A DNA stretch of 38,292 nucleotides from Bacteroidales bacterium (lineage in GTDB: Bacteria > Bacteroidota > Bacteroidia > Bacteroidales > UBA932). Below are positions 23,903-30,774 of this stretch, piece by piece (the stretch's first letter is position 1; each line of letters opens with the position of its first letter). Under the pieces are notes generated by a model. It ran no database searches, was not told the DNA's origin, and was given only the letters and a program-made list of their open reading frames with translations. Where the stretch lies: positions 1 to 38,292 of the forward strand of contig JAFTFV010000015.1 of assembly GCA_017458265.1 (NCBI GenBank), in the 5' to 3' direction. Both the position numbers and the translations under genes were made by a program.

Positions 23903-24696
23903 TGAAATTCATCAGTTTCTCCAGCGGCAGCTGCGGCAACTGCTCACTTCTGGTTGGCCCTTCATCGGCAATAATGATTGACGCAGGCGTGGGCATAAGG
24001 CATGTAAAAAAGGAGCTGGAGGCGGTAGGGCTTGGACTGGAGAGCATATCGGCAATACTCATCACGCACGATCACGGAGACCATATCCGTTCGCTGGGGT
24101 CCTTCTGCAAGAGGGTGGGCGTTCCCGTCTGGAGCACCGAACCCATCCACAATGCCCTGGCATGGCATCCTTTCACAAAGGACTGGATCAGCGCATGCAG
24201 GCAGTACCTGCAGGAGGGAATCTGGAACCAGGTCACTGATGATTTCTCCGTACAGTATTTTGTGGTTCCGCACGATGCCTCCCAGTGCATAGGCTTTGCC
24301 ATAAACTGCCGGGATGAACTCTTCGTCTTCATGACTGACATGGGTCACATGACAGAGGAAGGCCTGTTCTGGGCATCCCAGGCCAAGACCGTGGTCATAG
24401 AGTCCAACTACGACATGGACATGCTCCTTGGCGGTGATTACCCTGAAGAGCTCAAGCGACGGATCCGCCAGGGCGCCGGACATCTTTCCAATGAAGACTG
24501 CGCCGATGCCATAACCCGTTTCCTGCATCCGGGCCTCAGGAATCTGTTCCTCTGCCACCTTAGCGGAAACAACAACACTCCGGAGCTGGCCTACGCCAGC
24601 GCGGCAGCCGCCATCGAAGAAGCCGGAGCAAGCCCCGGCAGTATATCGCTGAGGGTTCTTAAAAGAGGGATAGCCACTCCCCTGCTAAATATTTAA
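23899..24696 (+). CDS. Metallo-beta-lactamase-fold hydrolase (YycJ/WalJ-like)
   Basis: The 265-residue protein has the MBL metal motif THDHGDH at residues 56-62, further ligands in VFMTDMGHMTEEG, and the later LCHLSGNNNTPELA. The N-terminal SFSSGSCGNCSLLVG and the VVIESNYDMDMLLGG stretch fit the YycJ/WalJ group, cytosolic proteins linked in other phyla to DNA processing or cell-wall coordination. Its function is not established here. The start overlaps the TPR gene stop (ATGATG), so the two are coupled. ATG 23902 is an alternative. Confidence 0.88.
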   Translation: MMKFISFSSGSCGNCSLLVGPSSAIMIDAGVGIRHVKKELEAVGLGLESISAILITHDHGDHIRSLGSFCKRVGVPVWSTEPIHNALAWHPFTKDWISACRQYLQEGIWNQVTDDFSVQYFVVPHDASQCIGFAINCRDELFVFMTDMGHMTEEGLFWASQAKTVVIESNYDMDMLLGGDYPEELKRRIRQGAGHLSNEDCADAITRFLHPGLRNLFLCHLSGNNNTPELAYASAAAAIEEAGASPGSISLRVLKRGIATPLLNI

Positions 24697-24726
24697 TATT
24701 TTTAAGGTTTTTTGCCAAAAAAGCTT

Positions 24727-24734
24727 TATATTTG
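24727..24734 (+). promoter_or_regulatory. -7 box of the EamA-arginine operon
   Basis: TATATTTG precedes the GTG start (24739) by 4 bases. A TTTTTT-GCC-AAAAAA hairpin (24708-24722) stands just upstream and may end the MBL transcript. No -33 box is at the usual distance. Because the box lies inside the frame open from TTG 24712, that start is excluded. Confidence 0.55.
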
Positions 24735-24738
24735 TTAC

Positions 24739-25629
24739 GTGAACAAGACTTTTTTGGCATATTTGGCAGCCATGCTCACGGTGACGCTGTGGGCCATGAG
24801 CTATATCTGGTCGGACCGCATCCTCGATGCAGGCATACCGGTTGAATTCTTCGTACCCATAAGGATGTTTGCCGCAGGCGTTTTCCTTTTCATCGTAAAC
24901 GTGGCCACCGGCCAGAAGATGAAAATGAGGAAACAGGACTGGTGGATGTTCGTCCTCCTTGCCCTGTGCATGCCGTTCATCTACTTCATTGCAGAGACCT
25001 ACGGCCTCAAGTTTACGGAGTCGCCCACAATTACATCCCTTGTCATTGCAACCAATCCTCTGTTTGCAATGGCTGCGGGAATGCTCATCTTCAAGGAGAA
25101 CTTCTCCAGGCTCAACATCCTCGGAGTGTTCATCACCCTTGCCGGCCTTGCGCTGGTAACGTACACACGCGAAGAAACCGGAGCGCTCTTCATCGTCGGC
25201 ATCCTGATCCTTTTCATCGCCGTCATTTCCGAAGTGAGCCAGATTGCCTTCACCAAGAAACTGTCAGACCACTACTCCCCGTCGGTAATCACCATGTACC
25301 AGTTCCTCTTCGGCGCCGTCCTTTTCCTTCCCCTTTTCCTTACAAAGGGCATCCAGGATTTTGAGCCGCACCTGTACCTGAGCTGGAAGGTTATGTACCC
25401 CACCCTTGCGCTTGCGCTCCTATGCTCTGCAACCGCATTCACCTCATGGGCCTATGCGATAAGCAAGCTGGGCGTTGCCAGAACCAGCGTTTTCCTTGCA
25501 ATAGTTCCAATCGTAACCGCACTTCTTGCCTTCATCTTCGGAGAGGAAAGGCTCTCGCTCATGCAGTGGGCCGGCCTTGCCGTAGGAATGATAGGTATAT
25601 ATCTCACACAACTGGTATCCAAGAAATAA
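24739..25629 (+). CDS. EamA/DMT-family transporter
   Basis: The 296-residue protein has ten hydrophobic segments in two EamA halves, the first starting TLWAMSYIWSDRIL, with FTESPTITSLVIATNPLFAM in the first half and ATAFTSWAYAISKLGVARTS in the second. EamA proteins export amino acids, metabolites or nucleotide sugars. GTG 24739 is chosen because the -7 box (24727-24734) precedes it. The next gene, an amidinotransferase of the arginine pathway, begins 10 bases after the stop, so the transporter heads that operon and could move arginine, citrulline or ornithine. That role is inference from position. Confidence 0.88.
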   Translation: MNKTFLAYLAAMLTVTLWAMSYIWSDRILDAGIPVEFFVPIRMFAAGVFLFIVNVATGQKMKMRKQDWWMFVLLALCMPFIYFIAETYGLKFTESPTITSLVIATNPLFAMAAGMLIFKENFSRLNILGVFITLAGLALVTYTREETGALFIVGILILFIAVISEVSQIAFTKKLSDHYSPSVITMYQFLFGAVLFLPLFLTKGIQDFEPHLYLSWKVMYPTLALALLCSATAFTSWAYAISKLGVARTSVFLAIVPIVTALLAFIFGEERLSLMQWAGLAVGMIGIYLTQLVSKK

Positions 25630-25639
25630 TCCCCACATT

Positions 25640-26554
25640 ATGGAAATTCATGTAACATCCGAAACCGCAAGACTGCGGGAAGTGGTTTTGGGACTCCCCT
25701 ATTCCAACGGCCCCACTCCCACTCTTGAGCAGACTTTCGACAGCAAGTCCTACGAGTCTGTTCTTCACGGCGTATACCCGGAAGAGAGCGATATCATAAG
25801 TGAAATGAATGCTTTCGAGGCGGTTCTGAAAAAGTATAACGTGACAGTCCACCGTCCCATGCTTGTTCCGAACTGTAACCAGGTCTTCTCCCGCGACGTA
25901 GGATTTGTCATCGACGGAAAGATTATCGTATCCAACATCATTCCCGACCGCCAGGAAGAGATTGACGCCTACGAGGAAATCTACCGTCAGATTCACTACA
26001 AGAACATCTACAACCTCCCCGAAGCCGTCCACGTAGAAGGCGGAGACGTCATCCTCTACAAGGACATCATCTTCCTCGGGCAGTATGCCTTCGAAGACTA
26101 CCCCATGGTAAAGACCGCCCGCACGAACCGCCTTGCCCTGGACTACCTCAGGATGCTTTTCCCTGAAAAGACAATCTTGCCGCTCAACCTCAGGAAGAGC
26201 GACACAGACCCCTACGAGGGCATTCTCCATCTGGATTGCACCTTCATGCCCGTGGGGAAGGACAAAGCCATCATCTACAAGCGCGGCTTCCTGAACCCCC
26301 GTGACGCAGACCATCTGGTAGACATGTTCGGAAAGGACAACGTCTTTGAACTCACCACCGAAGAGATGTACTGGATGAATTCCAACATCTTCTCCATCTC
26401 CGAGGACGTCGTCGTCGTGGAAGAGCACTTCTACAGGCTCATCAAGCACCTCAGGGACGTATGGGGAATGACGGTAGAGACTGTTCCCTACAGGGAAATT
26501 TCAAAGATGGGCGGCCTTCTCCGCTGCTCCACCTTACCACTCAGAAGAGACTAG
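25640..26554 (+). CDS. Amidinotransferase-family protein, likely arginine deiminase
   Basis: The 304-residue protein has the pentein-fold active site: R85-D86 (QVFSRDVGF), E133-G-G-D136 (HVEGGDVI), H197 (ILHLDCTF) and the C-terminal nucleophile C296 (GGLLRCSTLPL). It is far shorter than the classical arginine deiminase ArcA (about 410 residues) and is closer to the dimethylargininase/amidinotransferase type. It is followed after 3 bases by carbamate kinase and then ornithine carbamoyltransferase, so conversion of arginine to citrulline and ammonia is the best reading. A related guanidino hydrolase activity is possible. The full catalytic set is present. Confidence 0.82.
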   Translation: MEIHVTSETARLREVVLGLPYSNGPTPTLEQTFDSKSYESVLHGVYPEESDIISEMNAFEAVLKKYNVTVHRPMLVPNCNQVFSRDVGFVIDGKIIVSNIIPDRQEEIDAYEEIYRQIHYKNIYNLPEAVHVEGGDVILYKDIIFLGQYAFEDYPMVKTARTNRLALDYLRMLFPEKTILPLNLRKSDTDPYEGILHLDCTFMPVGKDKAIIYKRGFLNPRDADHLVDMFGKDNVFELTTEEMYWMNSNIFSISEDVVVVEEHFYRLIKHLRDVWGMTVETVPYREISKMGGLLRCSTLPLRRD

Positions 26555-26557
26555 GAT

Positions 26558-27484
26558 ATGGCAAAACTCGCAATGGTGGCCTTCGGGGGCAATGCCCTCC
26601 TGAGGGCCGGTCAGAAAGGCACTTACAGGGAACAGCAGGAAAACGTCGAAAGGACGTGCGCATCCCTCCTGAGCCTTCTCAAAAGGGATATCAACCTCGT
26701 AATCGGCCATGGAAACGGGCCACAGGTAGGAAATGAACTCCTGAGGCAGGACGGCGGCCGCAAGGCATATTCGCTGGAGGTCATGCCAATGGACTTCTGC
26801 GGCGCAGAAACGCAAGGCTCCATCGCCTATTTCATCGAAAGCGCCATGGAGAAGGTCCTCCAGAGGGAAGGCCTCAGCCGCAGAGTGGTGTCCCTCGTCA
26901 CCAGGGTGGAAGTTTCGGCCGACGATCCCGCCTTCAGCAACCCCACAAAGCCGGTAGGCCCTTATTATACCAAGGAAGAGGCCGATTCGATGGAAGGCAC
27001 CTACAAGCCCGACGCCCGCGGCCTTGGCTGGAGAAAGGTCGTTCCATCACCCAAGCCCCTTGACATCTGCAACATAGACCTTGTCGAAAAGCTCGCCCGC
27101 AAAGGCAGCATCGTCATCACCGTAGGCGGCGGCGGAATTCCCGTAGTGAAGGACACCGTGGGCCACAAGGGCGTGGAGGCCGTTATCGACAAGGACCTTG
27201 CAAGCGCCCTTGCCGCAATAAAGATGAAGGCCGATGAATTCTACATCCTCACGGATGTGGCAAAGGTCTTCCTCAACTTCCGCAAGGAAAACGAAGTGGC
27301 GCTTGACACCATGACCGTCGCCCAGGCCAGGGAATACCTTGCCCAGGGCATGTTCGGCGAAGGTTCCATGGCTCCCAAGGTAAGGGCCGGAATCATGTTC
27401 GTCGAAGCCGGCGGCGGGCAGTGCATCATAACCGAGGCCGGAGAGCTTGACAACCCTCAGGCCGGAACCAGAATAATCCCTTAA
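26558..27484 (+). CDS. arcC: Carbamate kinase
   Basis: The enzyme makes ATP from carbamoyl-phosphate and ADP, the energy-yielding step of arginine fermentation. The 308-residue protein has the amino-acid-kinase motifs AFGGNALLRAGQKGT, VIGHGNGPQVGNELLRQ, MPMDFCGAETQGSIAYF, VITVGGGGIPVV and DKDLASALAAIKMKADEFYI. The C-terminal GEGSMAPKVRAGIMFVEAGG is typical of ArcC. It starts 3 bases after the amidinotransferase and ends 6 bases before the carbamoyltransferase. Confidence 0.96.
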   Translation: MAKLAMVAFGGNALLRAGQKGTYREQQENVERTCASLLSLLKRDINLVIGHGNGPQVGNELLRQDGGRKAYSLEVMPMDFCGAETQGSIAYFIESAMEKVLQREGLSRRVVSLVTRVEVSADDPAFSNPTKPVGPYYTKEEADSMEGTYKPDARGLGWRKVVPSPKPLDICNIDLVEKLARKGSIVITVGGGGIPVVKDTVGHKGVEAVIDKDLASALAAIKMKADEFYILTDVAKVFLNFRKENEVALDTMTVAQAREYLAQGMFGEGSMAPKVRAGIMFVEAGGGQCIITEAGELDNPQAGTRIIP

Positions 27485-27490
27485 TACACT

Positions 27491-28495
27491 ATGGCATACA
27501 ACCTCAGAAACAGGAGCTTCCTCAAGCTTCTGGACTTCTCCCCCAAGGAGATCCAGTTCCTTCTTGACCTGGCAGCAGACCTCAAGAAGGCCAAGTACAC
27601 GGGCACCGAACAGCCCACCCTCAAGGGCAAGAACATAGCCCTCATTTTCGAAAAGACCTCTACCCGTACCCGCTGCGCATTCGAAACCGCGGCATACGAC
27701 CAGGGCGCCCACGTCACATACCTGGGACCCACCGGTTCCCAGATTGGCGTAAAGGAGTCAATGAAGGACACCGCGCGCGTCCTTGGCCGCATGTATGACG
27801 GAATCGAATACCGCGGCTTCGCCCAGAAAACCGTGGAAGAGCTTGCAGAATATGCAGGCGTCCCCGTCTGGAACGGCCTCACCAATGAATTCCATCCCAC
27901 CCAGATCCTGGCCGACTTCCTCACTATGCGCGAACATACGGACAAGCCCCTTAACCAGGTCTCCTACGCATACCTCGGCGATGCCCGCTTCAATATGGGC
28001 AACTCCCTTCTCGTGGGCGGCGCAAAGATGGGCATGGACGTGAGAATCGTGGCCCCCAAGGCTCTCCAGCCTGCAAAGGAACTCGTAGACAAGTGCATGG
28101 AGATTGCAAAGGAAACCGGCGCCCGTATCACCATCACTGACAATCCCCAGGAAGGTGTCAAGGGCTGCGACTTCCTCTATACCGACGTTTGGGTATCCAT
28201 GGGTGAGCCTGCAGAAGTATGGGCAGAACGCATCGGCCTCCTTAAACCATATCAGGTCAATGCAGCGCTCATGAAGGCCACGGGCAACCCCGCCTGCAAG
28301 TTCATGCACTGCCTTCCTGCATACCACAACCTGGAGACCCAGGTAGGTAGGGACGTCCATGAAAAATTCGGTCTTGACGGCATCGAAGTCACTGAAGATG
28401 TGTTCGAAAGCCCTGCAAGCATAGTATTTGACGAAGCAGAAAACCGCCTCCACACAATTAAAGCCGTTATGGTAGCCACTCTGGGTAACATATAA
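27491..28495 (+). CDS. arcB: Ornithine carbamoyltransferase, catabolic ArcB-type
   Basis: The enzyme splits citrulline with phosphate into ornithine and carbamoyl-phosphate (or the reverse). The 334-residue protein shows S57-T-R-T-R (carbamoyl-phosphate), H135-P-T-Q, D232 and the S-M-G (236-238) ornithine motif, and H273-C-L-P. It is of the ordinary ornithine-using kind with [18 protein letters not shown], not the acetyl- or succinylornithine enzymes that Bacteroidetes use for arginine synthesis. Together with arcC just upstream this supports a breakdown role. Its stop codon lies in the left arm of a perfect hairpin (28490-28513). Confidence 0.92.
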   Translation: MAYNLRNRSFLKLLDFSPKEIQFLLDLAADLKKAKYTGTEQPTLKGKNIALIFEKTSTRTRCAFETAAYDQGAHVTYLGPTGSQIGVKESMKDTARVLGRMYDGIEYRGFAQKTVEELAEYAGVPVWNGLTNEFHPTQILADFLTMREHTDKPLNQVSYAYLGDARFNMGNSLLVGGAKMGMDVRIVAPKALQPAKELVDKCMEIAKETGARITITDNPQEGVKGCDFLYTDVWVSMGEPAEVWAERIGLLKPYQVNAALMKATGNPACKFMHCLPAYHNLETQVGRDVHEKFGLDGIEVTEDVFESPASIVFDEAENRLHTIKAVMVATLGNI

Positions 28496-28513
28496 GCAAT
28501 TTTTTGCTTATAT
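28490..28513 (+). terminator. Perfect hairpin at the arcB stop, overlapping the next -7 box
   Basis: Arms ATATAAGCAA (28490-28499) and TTGCTTATAT (28504-28513) are perfectly complementary around a TTTT loop. The left arm contains the arcB TAA; the right arm overlaps the TATATTTG box by five bases. As the helix is A+T-rich with no long T-run, its use as a terminator is uncertain; an operator for the next promoter is the alternative. Confidence 0.5.
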
Positions 28514-28516
28514 TTG
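28509..28516 (+). promoter_or_regulatory. -7 box of the ABC exporter operon
   Basis: TATATTTG lies 6 bases before ATG 28523, giving a near-leaderless message. It excludes the in-frame TTG at 28514 as a start, since that lies within the box. Confidence 0.55.
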
Positions 28517-28522
28517 TACTTT

Positions 28523-30373
28523 ATGAGAGACTTCCTTAAAATGATGAGGCAATACGCCTCTCCCTACAAGGCATACCTCGCCGGCTCCGTTGTGCTGAAC
28601 CTCCTGTCGGCAGTATTCAATATCTTCTCATTCGCCGTACTGATACCACTCCTGAACATCCTGTTCAAGGTGGACAGTGCGGTGTATGAGTTTATACCCT
28701 GGAACACCCCCGGCATTGGGCTCAGGGAGACCATCGTGAACAATTTCTACTACAGCGTATCGCATTTCGCAGAAATCCATGGTACGCTCAACACCCTGTT
28801 CCTGCTTGGCGGAATAATGATTCTGTTCACGGCGCTCAAGACCTTCTGCTACTTCGGGTCCAACGCAATCATGGTTCCAATCTCCACGGGCATAGTAAAA
28901 ACAATCAGGGACCGCATCTACAGGAAGATTCTGCTCCTTCCCATCGGTTTCTTCTCACAGGAGAGGAAGGGAGACATCATCGCCCGTTTCAGCGGCGACG
29001 TGTCAGAGGTTGAGAACTCCATCACGTCATCCATCTCAATGCTCATCAAGGATCCTATCCTGATCCTGGCCTACTTCGGCATCCTCATTTTCGTGAGCCC
29101 GGAGATGATGATTTTCACGATACTCTTCGTCCCTGCATTCGTGTGGGCGATGGGCGCTATCGGCAAACAGCTCAAGCGTAATTCCCTGGAAGCACAGAGC
29201 CTCTGGTCGGACATCATGTCCATGATGGAGGAGACCCTGAGCGGGCTTCGCATCGTCAAGGCTTTCAACGCAGAGAGAAAGATGGGAGAACGGTTCTCTG
29301 CCACTACGGAAAAAATGCGCAGGAAGATATCCCGCGTGAGCATCCGCCAGCAGAGTGCACACCCCGTGAGTGAATTCCTGGGCACCGTGATGATAGTCAT
29401 CGTCCTGTTCGTCGGCGGTTCCATGATAGTAAGCGGAAAGAGTTTCTTCGGAGGAAAGTTCATGGACGCATCCCAGTTCATATTCTTCCTCGTGATGCTC
29501 TACTCCGTGATTGAGCCCATCAAGGAACTCTCAAGGGCAACATACAGCATTCCCCGCGGTCTTGCCTCAATGGAAAGAATCAACAAGATCCTGGAAGCCG
29601 AGAATCCCATCAAAGACCCCGAAAAGCCCGCCGCCATTGACGGATTCAAGGATGCCATACGCTTTGAGAACGTCAGGTTCTCCTACGAAAACGGCAGAGA
29701 AATACTCAAGGATGTGAACCTCACCATCCCTCGCGGCAAGATGATAGCCATAGTGGGAGAATCCGGTGCCGGAAAATCCACTCTGGTAGACCTCATTCCC
29801 CGTTTCTGGGATGTATCCGGCGGCCACATCACCATTGACGGAACTGACATCAGGGACCTTGCAGTCAAGGATCTCAGAAGCCTCATGGGCAACGTGAACC
29901 AGGAGCCGATCCTCTTCAACGACACAATCTTCAACAACATAGCCTTCGGTGTTGAAGGCGCCACGGAAGAAGACGTCATAGCCGCAGCAAAGATTGCCAA
30001 CGCCCATGACTTCATCATGGAAAAGCCGGAAGGCTACCAGACCAACATCGGCGACCGCGGCACCAAACTTTCCGGAGGCCAGCGCCAGCGCCTTTCCATT
30101 GCCCGCGCCATCCTCAAGAACCCTCCCATCCTAATCCTTGACGAGGCAACCGCCTCGCTGGACACTGAATCGGAAAAGATAGTGCAGGATGCCCTTGACC
30201 GCCTCATGTCTTCAAGGACCACCATAGCAATCGCCCACCGCCTTTCCACAATCAAGAATGCCGACGAAATCATCGTCATGCACGACGGAAAGATAGTGGA
30301 AAGAGGCACTCACGATGAACTCACCGCAATCGGAGGCTACTACAGCAAACTTAACCAGATGCAGTCCCTCTGA
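28523..30373 (+). CDS. MsbA-like ABC exporter (fused membrane and ATPase domains)
   Basis: The 616-residue half-transporter has an N-terminal six-helix membrane domain (about 17-340) and an ATPase domain: Walker A GESGAGKST (412-420), Q-loop at NQEPILFND, signature LSGGQ (516-520), Walker B ILILDEATASLD (from 536) and the H-loop IAHRLSTIKNADEI. The coupling stretch FFSQERKGDIIARFSGDV and the overall form resemble lipid A or lipid exporters such as MsbA. The substrate is not proven; lipid is the usual expectation. It begins an operon with a VanZ-like gene (TGATG overlap). Confidence 0.93.
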   Translation: MRDFLKMMRQYASPYKAYLAGSVVLNLLSAVFNIFSFAVLIPLLNILFKVDSAVYEFIPWNTPGIGLRETIVNNFYYSVSHFAEIHGTLNTLFLLGGIMILFTALKTFCYFGSNAIMVPISTGIVKTIRDRIYRKILLLPIGFFSQERKGDIIARFSGDVSEVENSITSSISMLIKDPILILAYFGILIFVSPEMMIFTILFVPAFVWAMGAIGKQLKRNSLEAQSLWSDIMSMMEETLSGLRIVKAFNAERKMGERFSATTEKMRRKISRVSIRQQSAHPVSEFLGTVMIVIVLFVGGSMIVSGKSFFGGKFMDASQFIFFLVMLYSVIEPIKELSRATYSIPRGLASMERINKILEAENPIKDPEKPAAIDGFKDAIRFENVRFSYENGREILKDVNLTIPRGKMIAIVGESGAGKSTLVDLIPRFWDVSGGHITIDGTDIRDLAVKDLRSLMGNVNQEPILFNDTIFNNIAFGVEGATEEDVIAAAKIANAHDFIMEKPEGYQTNIGDRGTKLSGGQRQRLSIARAILKNPPILILDEATASLDTESEKIVQDALDRLMSSRTTIAIAHRLSTIKNADEIIVMHDGKIVERGTHDELTAIGGYYSKLNQMQSL

Positions 30374-30774
30374 TGTCAAAAGGTCTCTCCATAGCGTTCA
30401 AGGTGGCTTTTTACCTGTACCTTGCCGCGGTTGCCGTACTGTGTTTCGGCAACTTCCAGAGCCTGCCGTCCGTGAGCAGCACCATACTTGGCATTCCCAC
30501 AGACAAGATAGTGCATTTCTGCATGTTCTTCCCCTTCCCCATCCTTGCTTTCCTTGCATACGACAAGTTCACGGGAACCAGGAAGAGCGTGGTCATCTTT
30601 GCGCTCATCACTTTCGCCGTAGGCTGCACCGTTGCTGCCGCAACGGAGATAGGACAGGCACTTCTGACCGACTACCGCAGCGGAGACCCCACAGATTTCC
30701 TTGCCGACTTCCTGGCACTCCTTTCAAGTTCACTCATCGCCACCTGGCTTGACATAAGAAAACTTTCCCGATGA
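30373..30774 (+). CDS. VanZ-like small membrane protein
   Basis: The 133-residue protein has four hydrophobic segments and the VanZ-like pattern: DKIVHFCMFFPFPILAFLAY, then AAATEIGQALLTDYRSGDPTDFLADFLA. VanZ-like proteins alter the envelope (the prototype gives teicoplanin resistance), but most homologues are of unknown role. Its ATG shares one base with the exporter stop (TGATG) and its last bases overlap the start of the amidase gene by 4 (ATGA), so all three are coupled. Confidence 0.88.
   Translation: MSKGLSIAFKVAFYLYLAAVAVLCFGNFQSLPSVSSTILGIPTDKIVHFCMFFPFPILAFLAYDKFTGTRKSVVIFALITFAVGCTVAAATEIGQALLTDYRSGDPTDFLADFLALLSSSLIATWLDIRKLSR

Noticed and set aside
25604-26449. Minus-strand frame of 281 codons opposite the amidinotransferase gene
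   Set aside because: The plus strand carries a full active site and sits in an operon; the minus frame shows no family motif.
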